Source of the DNA: UMGS1649 sp045611765
GTDB lineage: Bacteria; Bacillota; Clostridia; TANB77; CAG-465
NCBI GenBank assembly: GCA_045611765.1
Contig: JAZKXT010000003.1
Location: 23,054 to 87,053, forward strand
DNA length: 64,000 nucleotides
Direction of reading: 5' to 3'
Numbering within the stretch: position 1 is the first letter of the stretch; the number at the start of each line of letters is the position of its first letter. The position numbers were made by a program, and so were the translations under genes. A model generated the notes under the pieces. That model had not been told where the DNA came from and did no database searches. It saw only the letters and a list, made by a program, of their open reading frames with translations. Shown here in pieces: positions 23,854 through 32,548 of this stretch.

Positions 23854-24525
23854 GTGAATACTAGATTTAATCGCATTCTTTTTGATTACGATGGAACACT
23901 TATTATACATGACAAAGCTAACGAGGCGACAAATGTAGCTAAATTAATTGGATTGGATGAATTCTATATGCCAGAGTTTTCAAGAAGACTCAATGAATTT
24001 TTCCACAAGCATTACAATATAATGGGCAGGAAAATTACATATGAAGTTTATCTTGAAAATTTGGAAAGACACATTAAGATTTACAGAAAATTTGGTATTC
24101 CTGCCAAACGGTTAGCTGATGCTATGACATATAATTCTAATACTAATACAGTACTAGCAAATAGTGCTAAGGAGACATTGGAATATTTGGTATCAAGAGG
24201 CTATCAGCTGTGTGTATTTACTAATGGCTTTTATAACGCTCAAGTGGAGAATATGAAGCTAAAAGGCATATATGACTATTTCGAAAAAGTATATGCATGG
24301 GATGACTTTTTTGCAAAGCCAGACACAAGAGCGTACTTTAGAGCGCTAGCCAAGACTGATCCAAGCACCAATGTAATGGTCGGAGATACCATGATAACGG
24401 ATATTTTGCCGGCTAAAGAGATAGGCATTTACACTATTGGAATAAATGTAGCGGGGCAAGACATGACGCAAGGCGAACCAGATAGAATTATCTCGGATTT
24501 ATCTGAGCTTATGTACATTCTATAA
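23854..24525 (+). CDS. HAD-superfamily hydrolase (YjjG/PpaX-like)
   Basis: Predicted phosphatase, 223 aa. Motif I is FDYDGTL with the nucleophile and acid Asp residues, motif II TNG, motif III Lys in AKPDTR, and motif IV VGDTMITDILPAKE. A helical cap follows motif I. YjjG-type enzymes dephosphorylate nucleoside monophosphates or small sugar phosphates; the substrate is not decided by sequence. The start is GTG 23854 with GGAGGGA upstream. Own promoter and terminator, so monocistronic. Confidence 0.8.
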   Translation: MNTRFNRILFDYDGTLIIHDKANEATNVAKLIGLDEFYMPEFSRRLNEFFHKHYNIMGRKITYEVYLENLERHIKIYRKFGIPAKRLADAMTYNSNTNTVLANSAKETLEYLVSRGYQLCVFTNGFYNAQVENMKLKGIYDYFEKVYAWDDFFAKPDTRAYFRALAKTDPSTNVMVGDTMITDILPAKEIGIYTIGINVAGQDMTQGEPDRIISDLSELMYIL

Positions 24526-24528
24526 AGC

Positions 24529-24571
24529 AAAACGAAAGTTGATGAGAAATCATTGACTTTCGTTTTTTCTA
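24529..24571 (+). terminator. Terminator after the HAD gene
   Basis: A 17-bp stem with two G-T pairs (24529-24545 with 24550-24566) closed by a GAAA tetraloop and followed by a T-run. Confidence 0.85.
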
Positions 24572-24641
24572 TTAAATTTACACAATTAAATATTAACGTT
24601 AATTTGACTTTGAACTGCCGCCAAAAAATAGAAACAAACTA

Positions 24642-24669
24642 TTGACTTATGCAAAAATTGATGTATAAT
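24642..24669 (+). promoter_or_regulatory. Promoter upstream of spoVG
   Basis: -35 TTGACT (24642-24647), 16-bp spacer, -10 TATAAT (24664-24669). It looks like a sigma-A promoter; no sigma-H element like that of B. subtilis spoVG was seen. Confidence 0.6.
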
Positions 24670-24701
24670 AAACGTAACAGTTAAGGAAGGCGGTGTTCAA
24701 G

Positions 24702-24980
24702 ATGCAAATTACTGATGTTAGAGTTAGAAAAATAGCTTCTCAAAACAGAATGAAAGCTATCGCTTCTGTTACTTTTGATGATGTATTCGTAGTACATGAT
24801 ATCAAAGTTATTGAAAGTGATAAAGGTCTTTTCATTGCTATGCCTAGCAGAAAAACTCCTAACGGAGAATTCAAAGACATAGCTCATCCAATAAACACGG
24901 AGACTAGAGAAGAAATTCAATCAGCAATAATAGCTAAGTACAATGAAACTGATGATGCAGAAGTTGAATCAGCAGAATAA
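24702..24980 (+). CDS. spoVG: Regulator SpoVG
   Basis: Small nucleic-acid-binding regulator that affects septation, cortex formation and surface/virulence genes in Firmicutes. The N-terminus MQITDVRVRKI is diagnostic, and FIAMPSRKTPNGEFKDIAHP is the highly conserved basic DNA/RNA-binding segment. 92 aa with an acidic tail. ATG 24702 is preferred over GTG 24693. Own promoter and terminator. Confidence 0.95.
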   Translation: MQITDVRVRKIASQNRMKAIASVTFDDVFVVHDIKVIESDKGLFIAMPSRKTPNGEFKDIAHPINTETREEIQSAIIAKYNETDDAEVESAE

Positions 24981-24994
24981 TTTAGCTTAAATCT

Positions 24995-25022
24995 AGAGCA
25001 CGCTTTTTTCGTGCTCTTTTTT
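24995..25022 (+). terminator. Terminator after spoVG
   Basis: Stem AGAGCACG/CGTGCTCT (24995-25002 with 25010-25017) followed by TTTTTT. The T-run runs into the start region of uvrC. Confidence 0.85.
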
Positions 25023-25032
25023 GGTGGTAAAT

Positions 25033-26676
25033 ATGGATATAAAAAAAGAAATAGTAGAAAAAATACCTTTCAATCCTGGTATATATATAATGAAGGATGA
25101 AACGGAAAAGATTATATATGTTGGTAAGGCTAAGTCTTTAAGGAAAAGAGTTAGACAATATTTTAACAAAACAAACAAAACAATTCGTATACAAAACATG
25201 GTATCGCATATACGAAATATAGAGTACATTGTGACTGCTAATGAGTTAGAAGCGCTAGTCTTGGAATGTAATTATATTAAGGAATTTATGCCTAAATATA
25301 ACGTTATGCTAAAAGACGATAAAACATATCCATACATAAAAATAACTGTAAAAGAAGAATATCCGTCAATATATATTACAAGAAGAAAAATAGAAGACGG
25401 CTCAAAATACTTTGGGCCTTACACTGATGTAAATGCCTTAAGAGAAGTTTTTAATGCCCTAAAAGAAATATTCCCTTTAAAAAGATGTAAGTATAACTTT
25501 AATAAAAGTAGTAACAAAAATGTTGGCCCTTGTTTGTATTACCATATAGGAAGATGTTTAGGCCCTTGCATTAACAAGGTTGCTCTAGATGAGTACAGAT
25601 TGATGATAAATCAAATAATTCTATTTTTAGAGGGAAAAACAGGTGTAGTAAAACAACATATTGAAGAGAATATAGAGAAATGTATCCAAAATCTAGAATT
25701 TGAAAAAGCTAAACAGCTGCATGAAAGATTGGAGAAAATAACAAAAATAACTGAAAAGCAAAAAGTTTCTAATCTAAATGAAGCAAACACAGACATATGG
25801 GGCTATGTCACAGTTAAAGATAAGTTGTATATACAAGTATTTAAAATTAGGAACAGCAAACTTCTTAAACATGAGAATATTTTTGTAGAGGATATAGATA
25901 GAGCAAGAATGGATAGTATATTATTAGATTTGGTATCTCAGTATTATACTAATAACAAATCAGATATGCCTTCAAAAGTGTATATCAAGCTTAAGGATGA
26001 GGAAAAGTGTGGCGAACAACGCGGTGTAGTTGAAAGTTACTTAACGATGATGAAAACAACTAAAGTAGAATTACTTGTCCCTAAAAAAGGAGAGAAACTG
26101 AAGCTTATCCAGATGATTGAAAATAACATAAAGATAAACTTGAGGGAGAAAGATAAAAATCCAGTAGACGAGCTAAAGGAAATATTAAATATAGAATATG
26201 AACTGAATACATTGGAATGTTACGATATCTCTAATTTGAAAGATAGCTATATAGTTGGAGTGGGAATTACATATGAAAATAGAGGGTTTAATAAAAGCAA
26301 ATATAGAAAATACAAAATAAAATCTACCGAGACACAAAACGATGTACTATCAATGTCAGAAGTTATATCAAGGAGACTAAATCATATAGAAACATTGCCG
26401 CTGCCAGATATGTTTTTAATTGATGGCGGATTGAATCAAGTAAGAGCTGTGAAGCAAATACTAGAAAAAAATGAGATAGATGTTCCGGTAATTGGCATGA
26501 TAAAAGATAACAAACACAGAACCCGAGGCATTATTAATTTAAATGAAAAAGAAATAGATTTAAGAGATAAAAAAGAATATAAAGCGTTATTTGCCTTAAT
26601 AACAAAGCTTCAAGATGAAGTACATAGATTTGTAATAACTTACCATAGAAGCTTAAGAGATAAAATTTCAGAATAG
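25033..26676 (+). CDS. uvrC: Excinuclease ABC subunit C lacking the C-terminal HhH domain
   Basis: Dual-incision nuclease of nucleotide excision repair. The N-terminal GIY-YIG domain (PFNPGIYIMKDETEKIIYVG) makes the 3' cut. A UVR motif lies near ~205-240. The RNase-H-like C-half has YDISNLKDS, MFLIDGGLNQV and DEVHRFVITYHR for the 5' cut. The protein stops at residue 547, just after YHRSLRDK; the usual ~55-residue tandem helix-hairpin-helix domain is absent, and no HhH remnant is seen in the frames downstream. ATG 25033 is taken as the start (GGTGG site). Confidence 0.9.
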   Translation: MDIKKEIVEKIPFNPGIYIMKDETEKIIYVGKAKSLRKRVRQYFNKTNKTIRIQNMVSHIRNIEYIVTANELEALVLECNYIKEFMPKYNVMLKDDKTYPYIKITVKEEYPSIYITRRKIEDGSKYFGPYTDVNALREVFNALKEIFPLKRCKYNFNKSSNKNVGPCLYYHIGRCLGPCINKVALDEYRLMINQIILFLEGKTGVVKQHIEENIEKCIQNLEFEKAKQLHERLEKITKITEKQKVSNLNEANTDIWGYVTVKDKLYIQVFKIRNSKLLKHENIFVEDIDRARMDSILLDLVSQYYTNNKSDMPSKVYIKLKDEEKCGEQRGVVESYLTMMKTTKVELLVPKKGEKLKLIQMIENNIKINLREKDKNPVDELKEILNIEYELNTLECYDISNLKDSYIVGVGITYENRGFNKSKYRKYKIKSTETQNDVLSMSEVISRRLNHIETLPLPDMFLIDGGLNQVRAVKQILEKNEIDVPVIGMIKDNKHRTRGIINLNEKEIDLRDKKEYKALFALITKLQDEVHRFVITYHRSLRDKISE

Positions 26677-26721
26677 TATATTAGAAATAAGTAACGCAAA
26701 AAAGTCAAATTAGTAAAACAA

Positions 26722-26760
26722 TAAATATCCACCAGTTCAAACAAAACGGGTGGATATTTA
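26722..26760. terminator. Bidirectional terminator after uvrC
   Basis: A perfect 12-bp stem TAAATATCCACC/GGTGGATATTTA (26722-26733 with 26749-26760) followed by TTTT. It also ends the minus-strand gene at 26767. Confidence 0.8.
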
Positions 26761-26766
26761 TTTTGG

Positions 26767-26955
26767 TTAGAAAAAGATAATTAGAAGTATGCTGGCACAA
26801 AACATTATTAATCCGAGCCAAAACGTACATCTATATCGATTCATCCACTTGCTGTTTATAGGAAGCTTGTTGTATGCTGCAAACACACTACCCAATATGG
26901 CACCACAAATTGCCATAATGCTAAAACATATCAAGATAATTTTAAGTGTAAGCAT
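26767..26955 (-). CDS. Small two-helix membrane protein
   Basis: 62 aa, not recognised. Two hydrophobic segments (LKIILICFSIMAICGAILG and FWLGLIMFCASILLIIFF) flank a basic loop NSKWMNRYRC. AAGGAG lies 8 bases upstream of the ATG. It is the second gene of a minus-strand pair with a protein of the same size and topology, 36 bases downstream of it. Confidence 0.55.
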   Translation of the reverse strand: MLTLKIILICFSIMAICGAILGSVFAAYNKLPINSKWMNRYRCTFWLGLIMFCASILLIIFF

Positions 26956-26991
26956 AATTTAACTCCTTACATTAATTTGGTAGACAAATCT

Positions 26992-27177
26992 TTAGGCCAT
27001 AATTGTAACTACTGAACCTATTGCCATAACAGCTAGACTGGCTAAAAACAGAACTCTATAAAATTTTATAACAATGTGTTCGGATTTTTCGTTTGAGCCG
27101 CAAAAGAAAGACATCGTAAATGCTAGCGCAAGCATAAATAATCCGATGTATATTATGGCATTTCCTACAACCCTCAT
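26992..27177 (-). CDS. Small two-helix membrane protein
   Basis: 61 aa with two membrane helices: IIYIGLFMLALAFTMSFFCG and VLFLASLAVMAIGSVVTIMA, joined by a charged loop (SNEKSEHIVIKFYR). Not recognised. AAGGAG is ~12 bases upstream of the ATG. It probably forms a transcript with the gene at 26767; the similar size and topology suggest either diverged duplicates or partners. The pair faces away from ackA. Confidence 0.5.
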   Translation of the reverse strand: MRVVGNAIIYIGLFMLALAFTMSFFCGSNEKSEHIVIKFYRVLFLASLAVMAIGSVVTIMA

Positions 27178-27299
27178 AAATATTTCATCTCCTTATATAT
27201 TAATATTTTGGTCAATAAAACAACGCTATTTATTTTACTATTTTTATGCGCATTTGTCAAGGAATATACTAATTTAAATATTTGAATACAAATTATGCC

Positions 27300-27327
27300 T
27301 TGAAAAAATACTTTCTTGTGATATAAT
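27300..27327 (+). promoter_or_regulatory. Promoter of the ackA-ackA-UDPGP unit
   Basis: -35 TTGAAA (27300-27305), 16-bp spacer, -10 TATAAT (27322-27327), then AAAGGAG before ATG 27353. Confidence 0.65.
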
Positions 27328-27352
27328 AATGTAAAATTGAAAGGAGAAATTT

Positions 27353-28534
27353 ATGAAAATATTAGTATTAAATTGCGGAAGTTCATCATTTAAATATCAA
27401 TTAATAGATATGGATACTGATGAAGTAATAGCAAAAGGAAATTATGAAAGAATAGGGATGGAAGGTTCATTTTTAACACACAAGTTTGGAAATGAGAAAA
27501 AAGTATATGAACATGCAGCGCCTAACCACGAGGAAGCAATTACATTTACAATGGGGAAATTCGTAGAGCCAGGAATTGCAGTAGTATCTAGTTTAGATGA
27601 AATAGATGGAATAGGCCACAGAATAGTTCACGGCGGTGAAAGATTTACATCTTCTGTAGTTATAACTGAAGAGGTTGTTGAAGGAATAAGAGATGCAATA
27701 AAATTTGCACCATTACATAACCCAGCACATATCCAAGGAATAGAGGCTTGTTTTAAGGCGTTACCAGGGAAAACAAATGTTGCCGTTTTTGACACAGCAT
27801 TCCATCAAACAATGCCAAAAGAACATTATATGTTTGCAATTCCAAATGAATATTATGAAAAATATGGAATAAGAAAATATGGAGCTCATGGTACATCTCA
27901 CAAATATGTAACTGGAAGAATTGCAGAAATATTAGGAAGAGACAACCTTAAGGTTGTAAGCTGTCATATAGGACAAGGAGCAAGTATATCTGCTGTACAA
28001 AATGGTAAGTGTATAGATACAAGTATGGGACTTACACCGCTTGGAGGAATTCCAATGGGCTCAAGATCAGGAGACTTAGACCCATCAGTAGTAACATATA
28101 TAATGGAAAAAGAGAATTTATCTCCTAAGGAAATGGAAACTATACTTAACAAAAAATCTGGACTTCTTGGACTTTCTGGCGTATCTGCAGATAATAGAGA
28201 TATAGAAGCAGCTATAAAAGAAGGAAACGAAAATGCCAAACTTGCTGTAGAACATTATGCATACAAAATAGCAGGTTACATTGCTAAATTTGCAGCAGCT
28301 ATGAACGGTGCTGATGTTATAGTATTTACAGCTGGAGTTGGAGAAAGAGGAGTTACAGAAAGAAAGATGATTTGTAGCTACTTAGGCTTTATGGGAGTAG
28401 AGTTAGACGAAGAATTAAACAACATTAGAGCAGAAGAAGTAGAAATTTCAAAACCAGAGTCTAAAACTAAAGTTTGGATAGTTCCAACTAACGAAGAGTT
28501 AATGATAGCAAGAGAAACATTAAGGTTAATATAG
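27353..28534 (+). CDS. ackA: Acetate kinase, first copy
   Basis: Converts acetyl phosphate and ADP to acetate and ATP, the ATP-yielding end of acetate fermentation. Motifs: NCGSSSFKYQL at the N-terminus, GHRIVHGGE, FDTAFHQTMP (catalytic Asp), YGAHGTSHKYV, SRSGDLDPS (transition-state Arg) and ADNRDIE. The usual AGIGEN motif reads AGVGERG, replacing the conserved Asn with Arg, which could alter nucleotide binding. 393 aa. A second acetate kinase follows after 10 bases. No phosphotransacetylase gene is in the window. Confidence 0.93.
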   Translation: MKILVLNCGSSSFKYQLIDMDTDEVIAKGNYERIGMEGSFLTHKFGNEKKVYEHAAPNHEEAITFTMGKFVEPGIAVVSSLDEIDGIGHRIVHGGERFTSSVVITEEVVEGIRDAIKFAPLHNPAHIQGIEACFKALPGKTNVAVFDTAFHQTMPKEHYMFAIPNEYYEKYGIRKYGAHGTSHKYVTGRIAEILGRDNLKVVSCHIGQGASISAVQNGKCIDTSMGLTPLGGIPMGSRSGDLDPSVVTYIMEKENLSPKEMETILNKKSGLLGLSGVSADNRDIEAAIKEGNENAKLAVEHYAYKIAGYIAKFAAAMNGADVIVFTAGVGERGVTERKMICSYLGFMGVELDEELNNIRAEEVEISKPESKTKVWIVPTNEELMIARETLRLI

Positions 28535-28544
28535 GGGGAAGTGT

Positions 28545-29732
28545 ATGAAGATATTAGTATTAAACTCGGGAAGTTCGTCGCTTAAATATCAATTAATAGA
28601 TATGGATAATAAACAAGTTCTTGCAAAAGGAAACTTTGAAAGAATTGGAGAAAGCGAATCTTTTTTAACACATAAAGTTGGGGAAGAAAAGTTTGTGACA
28701 AACACTCCCGTTAATACTCACAAGGAAGCATTAGATATAATAATATCTGAACTTCTAAATCCGAAATACAATACCTTATCTTCACTAGAGCAAATAAATG
28801 GAGTGGGACATAGAATAGTTCATGGTGGTGAAATATTTAAAGGTTCTACTTTAATAGATAATGACACGATAGAAAATATAAAAAAATGTGCAGCCTTTGC
28901 ACCGCTACATAATCCTGCGGCGGTGCAGGGCATTCTTGCGTGTAAGAACCTTATGCCAAACACTCCAATGGTTGCTGTTTTTGATACCGCGTTTCATCAG
29001 ACAATGCCTAAAGAAAATTACGTATATCCTATTCCTTATGAATATTATGAAAAGTATGGAATAAGAAAATATGGCGCCCACGGTACTTCTCATAAATATG
29101 TAGCAAATAGAACAGCAGTAATTTTAAATAGAGATATAAAAGATTTAAAGATTGTTACATGCCACTTGGGCCAAGGGGCTAGTATAACTGCTGTTCAAGG
29201 CGGAATAAGTATAGATACAAGTATGGGACTTACACCGCTTGGTGGTATACCTATGGTTACTCGCGCGGGAGATTTGGATCCATCAGTAGTAACATATATA
29301 ATGGGAAAAGAGAACTTATCTCCCAAAGAGATGGAAACTATACTTAACAAAAAGTCTGGCCTTGCTGGTATAAGCAGATTATCACCAGATTTTAGACAAA
29401 TAGAGAGTATTTCAGCAAACGATGAAAACGCAAAACTCGTAGTAGATATATTCGCTAAAAAAGTAGCAGAATACATATTAAGATATGCTGCAAGCATGAA
29501 AGGATTGGATGCTATTGTATTTACAGGTGGCATAGGAGAAAACCAAGCCAATGTAAGGCTAAAGATTTGCGAATATTTAGAGTTTGTTGGACTTGAGATA
29601 GACAAAGCTTCAAATAACATTAAAGGTGATGAGATTGTAATATCCACAGGTTCATCTAGGTGCAAGGCTTTAGTAGTACCTACGGATGAAGAAATGGTAA
29701 TAGCAACGGATACTATGAATCTAATTAAATAA
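28545..29732 (+). CDS. ackA: Acetate kinase, second copy
   Basis: A tandem paralogue of the gene before it, 395 aa. The same active-site elements are present (GHRIVHGG, FDTAFHQTMP, HGTSHKYV, TRAGDLDPS), and here GGIGENQ keeps the conserved Asn. The segment after the catalytic Arg differs (SRLSPDFRQIE instead of SGVSADNRDIE). At DNA level a block around 29211-29355 is strikingly similar to 28013-28166 while the flanks are diverged, suggesting gene conversion. Both kinases look active; the substrate (acetate, propionate or butyrate) may differ between them. Confidence 0.92.
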   Translation: MKILVLNSGSSSLKYQLIDMDNKQVLAKGNFERIGESESFLTHKVGEEKFVTNTPVNTHKEALDIIISELLNPKYNTLSSLEQINGVGHRIVHGGEIFKGSTLIDNDTIENIKKCAAFAPLHNPAAVQGILACKNLMPNTPMVAVFDTAFHQTMPKENYVYPIPYEYYEKYGIRKYGAHGTSHKYVANRTAVILNRDIKDLKIVTCHLGQGASITAVQGGISIDTSMGLTPLGGIPMVTRAGDLDPSVVTYIMGKENLSPKEMETILNKKSGLAGISRLSPDFRQIESISANDENAKLVVDIFAKKVAEYILRYAASMKGLDAIVFTGGIGENQANVRLKICEYLEFVGLEIDKASNNIKGDEIVISTGSSRCKALVVPTDEEMVIATDTMNLIK

Positions 29733-29747
29733 TATAAAGGTGTGTAT

Positions 29748-30974
29748 ATGGAACAAGTAAAAGAATTATTAAAAAAGTACAATCAAGAACATTTGCTTAT
29801 GTTTTATGATTCGCTTGAAAATGACGAAAAAGATAAACTTATGCAAGAGTTACGAGGAATAGATTTTGCTGAAATTGACAAACTAAAAGAGGTTAAAACC
29901 TGTGTAGATGCTCAAGATATAATTGAACCTATTTCTGCGGTTAAAAAGGATGACTTTTCTTTTGAAGAACTACAAGAGCTGAAAGATAATGGAAGAAGAA
30001 TAATATCTAGTGGAAAATATGCAGTAATTACAATGGCGGGTGGCCAAGGTACAAGATTAGGTCATAGTGGACCAAAAGGCACATTTAAATTAAAACTTTG
30101 GGACAAAGAAAGATATATTTTTGAGATATTTGTAGATTATTTAAAACAAGCTAAAGATAGATTTGGAATATATCTTAATTGGTATATAATGACGAGTAGG
30201 GATAATAATCAGCAAACAACAGAATTTTTTGAAAGTAACAACTATTTCAATTACCCTAAAGAAAAAATAAAGTTTTTTACACAAGGAGAAATGCCTATAA
30301 CAGACTTAAATGGCAATTTGCTTCTTGAAAGCAAGAGTAGTGTACTTAAGGCGGCTGATGGCAATGGTGGAGTTTTCAATGCATTATCTAAAATGATTGC
30401 AGATATAAAAGAAAAAGGCATAAAGTGGACTTTAATTACTGGTATAGATAATATTTTGGTTAACATCGCTGATGAGTTATATGTAGGCTTAGTGGAAAGC
30501 CAAGGGAAACTAAATGGTGTCAAATCTGTTGCAAAGAATTCGCCTGAAGAAAAAGTAGGAGTGTTTTGCAAACGAAATGGTAAACCAGGGGTTATAGAGT
30601 ATAGCGAGATGAGCGAAACTATGAGATATGAGCAGGATGCGAATGGCGAGCTTAAATATATAGAATCTAATATTGTAAATCATTTGCTAAATATAGAACT
30701 ATTGGAAAGAATACAAAATGAAAGACTACCTTATCACAAGGCTATTAAAAAAATGGATTATATAGATACATTTGGAAATATGCAGAGCCCTTCTGAACCG
30801 TGCTTAATTAAATACGAAACATTTATATTTGATTATTTCAATAAGGTTGATGATGTAACTGTGCTTAGGGTTGACCGTAAAAAGGAATTTGCCCCCGTAA
30901 AGAATAAAGCTGGGCAAGATAGTCCTGAAACTGCTACGAAGTTATATAACAATTTGTATGGCAAAGGAGTGTGA
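29748..30974 (+). CDS. UDP-N-acetylhexosamine pyrophosphorylase-like (UDPGP family), copy 1
   Basis: Eukaryotic-type UDPGP-family nucleotidyltransferase, which joins UTP and a sugar 1-phosphate (GlcNAc-1-P, GalNAc-1-P or Glc-1-P). The signature loop AGGQGTRLGHSGPKGTF is at ~98-114. NWYIMTSRDNN, LKAADGNGGVF and GIDNILV are further substrate-site motifs, and VGVFCKRNGKPGVIEYSE and KYETFIFD follow. 408 aa. ATG 29748 follows AAAGG at 7 bases. It lies in one transcript with two acetate kinases and a paralogue. The sugar specificity cannot be read from the sequence. Confidence 0.88.
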   Translation: MEQVKELLKKYNQEHLLMFYDSLENDEKDKLMQELRGIDFAEIDKLKEVKTCVDAQDIIEPISAVKKDDFSFEELQELKDNGRRIISSGKYAVITMAGGQGTRLGHSGPKGTFKLKLWDKERYIFEIFVDYLKQAKDRFGIYLNWYIMTSRDNNQQTTEFFESNNYFNYPKEKIKFFTQGEMPITDLNGNLLLESKSSVLKAADGNGGVFNALSKMIADIKEKGIKWTLITGIDNILVNIADELYVGLVESQGKLNGVKSVAKNSPEEKVGVFCKRNGKPGVIEYSEMSETMRYEQDANGELKYIESNIVNHLLNIELLERIQNERLPYHKAIKKMDYIDTFGNMQSPSEPCLIKYETFIFDYFNKVDDVTVLRVDRKKEFAPVKNKAGQDSPETATKLYNNLYGKGV

Positions 30975-30980
30975 GTTGAA

Positions 30981-32219
30981 ATGGAAAGATTAGATAAAGT
31001 AAAAATGAAATTAGTAAGTCACGAACAACAACACTTATTGGATTTTTATAATGAATTAACATCAAATGAGAAAGATGTGTTGTTGGACCAAATAGAAAAT
31101 ATAGATTTAGATATGGTAGCAAATTTATATAACGAAAGAAATAAAATTGACACTTGTGGGAATTTAATCGAACCTATAGAGTATGTAGACAGATTAAAAT
31201 TAAATTCCAAAGAAACAGAAGTGTATACAAAAATTGGAATGGAAGCAATATCTAGGGGAGAACTAGCATTTGCAACTCTTGCTGGCGGCCAGGGAACAAG
31301 ACTAGGACATAGTGGGCCTAAAGGCACATTTGTTTTAGAACCAACTCCTTCTAAATCTTTATTCGAAATAATGTGTGATAGTTTGAAATTGGCTAAAGAA
31401 ATGTACAACGTCTACATTCCTTGGTATATAATGACAAGTCGTGAAAACAACAATGACACAGTGAGATTCTTTGAAGAAAACAACTATTTTAATTATCCAA
31501 AAGACATGGTAAAGTTTTTTAAACAAGGTGAGTTGCCTATGCTTCAAGCTGATGGCAAAATAATATTAGAAAGTAAAAATAAGATTAAAGAAGCGGCAGA
31601 TGGTCATGGTGGAATATTCGAGGCAATGCACAAAAATGGTATAGTGCAAGATATGGAAACCAGAGGAGCCAAATGGGTGTTTGTTGGTGGAATAGACAAT
31701 GTGCTTTTAAAGATGGTAGACCCTTTGTTTTTGGGACTTGCAATCGCTAAAGGCGTCAAACTTGCAGGTAAATCTATTGTAAAAGCAAATCCAGAAGAAA
31801 AAGTAGGAGTGTTCTGCAAACGAAATAGCAGACCTAGTGTGGTAGAGTATACCGAAATTACGGATGATATGGCACATGCAACAGATGGTAACGGCGAATT
31901 GCTATATGGTGAATCTCATATACTATGTAACATGTTTAGCATTGAAGCGTTAAAGCAGATAGGCGATGAAAAATTACCTTACCATGCAGCTTTTAAAAAA
32001 TGTGCATTTATAGACGAAAATGGTGATGAAATAACTCCAGACACTCCAAATGCATATAAGTTTGAAACGTTTATATTTGATGCTTTTAGTAAGTTCGAAG
32101 ATATGTTAATATATAGAACAGTAAGGGAAGAAGAGTTTGCACCAATAAAAAATAAAGAAGGAGTAGATAGTCCTGAAACGGCTAGAGTTTTGTATACAAA
32201 ATATTGGAGTAATAGATAG
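30981..32219 (+). CDS. UDP-N-acetylhexosamine pyrophosphorylase-like (UDPGP family), copy 2
   Basis: A 412-aa paralogue of the preceding gene with the same order of motifs: AGGQGTRLGHSGPKGTF, PWYIMTSRENN, KEAADGHGGIFEAM, GGIDNVLLKMVDP, VGVFCKRNSRPSVVEYTE and KFETFIFDAF. Clear divergence elsewhere means this is an old duplication, possibly giving two sugar specificities for cell-wall or capsule precursors. It is last in the ackA-ackA-UDPGP-UDPGP unit and ends before a strong hairpin. Confidence 0.88.
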   Translation: MERLDKVKMKLVSHEQQHLLDFYNELTSNEKDVLLDQIENIDLDMVANLYNERNKIDTCGNLIEPIEYVDRLKLNSKETEVYTKIGMEAISRGELAFATLAGGQGTRLGHSGPKGTFVLEPTPSKSLFEIMCDSLKLAKEMYNVYIPWYIMTSRENNNDTVRFFEENNYFNYPKDMVKFFKQGELPMLQADGKIILESKNKIKEAADGHGGIFEAMHKNGIVQDMETRGAKWVFVGGIDNVLLKMVDPLFLGLAIAKGVKLAGKSIVKANPEEKVGVFCKRNSRPSVVEYTEITDDMAHATDGNGELLYGESHILCNMFSIEALKQIGDEKLPYHAAFKKCAFIDENGDEITPDTPNAYKFETFIFDAFSKFEDMLIYRTVREEEFAPIKNKEGVDSPETARVLYTKYWSNR

Positions 32220-32229
32220 AACAAAGATA

Positions 32230-32268
32230 AATAGCATAGCAGTTATGATACTGTTATGCTATTTACAG
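32230..32268. terminator. Bidirectional terminator
   Basis: A 14-bp stem with one G-T pair (32230-32243 with 32250-32263). It ends the UDPGP unit and contains the stop codon region of the minus-strand gene at 32243. Confidence 0.8.
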
Positions 32269-32539
32269 TTATTGTAATAATATGAGTGGAACAATTATTT
32301 GGAATGCATATTTTTATTGGTATGCCAATAAACGCTCTCCTTACAAAGTGGATAGTCCCGTTATCTAAAGAGAGTATTATATATTTTTCAGTTACACTTA
32401 ATATTTTTAAATAGTAACAACATTGGAGAGTAAGAAAGTCACCAATGTTAGTAAAGATTTTGGTCGTGGAGTTTGTTGTTGTATGACATTTATTATAACA
32501 ACAATCATTTACAGTTATGTTTACATTAAAACTTTCCAT
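32243..32539 (-). CDS. Hypothetical Cys-containing protein, possible spore-surface protein
   Basis: 98 aa, not recognised. The N-terminal half contains NDCCYNKCHTTTN and LQCCYYLK; the rest is beta-rich (KYIILSLDNGTIHFVRRAFI). Paired cysteines and Thr/Asn richness resemble spore-coat or exosporium proteins of Firmicutes, but no family can be named. A strong AGGAGGT is 5 bases before the ATG. It follows the related-looking gene at 32549 by 9 bases, in the same minus-strand unit. Confidence 0.5.
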   Translation of the reverse strand: MESFNVNITVNDCCYNKCHTTTNSTTKIFTNIGDFLTLQCCYYLKILSVTEKYIILSLDNGTIHFVRRAFIGIPIKICIPNNCSTHIITITVNSITVS

Positions 32540-32548
32540 GTGTACCTC

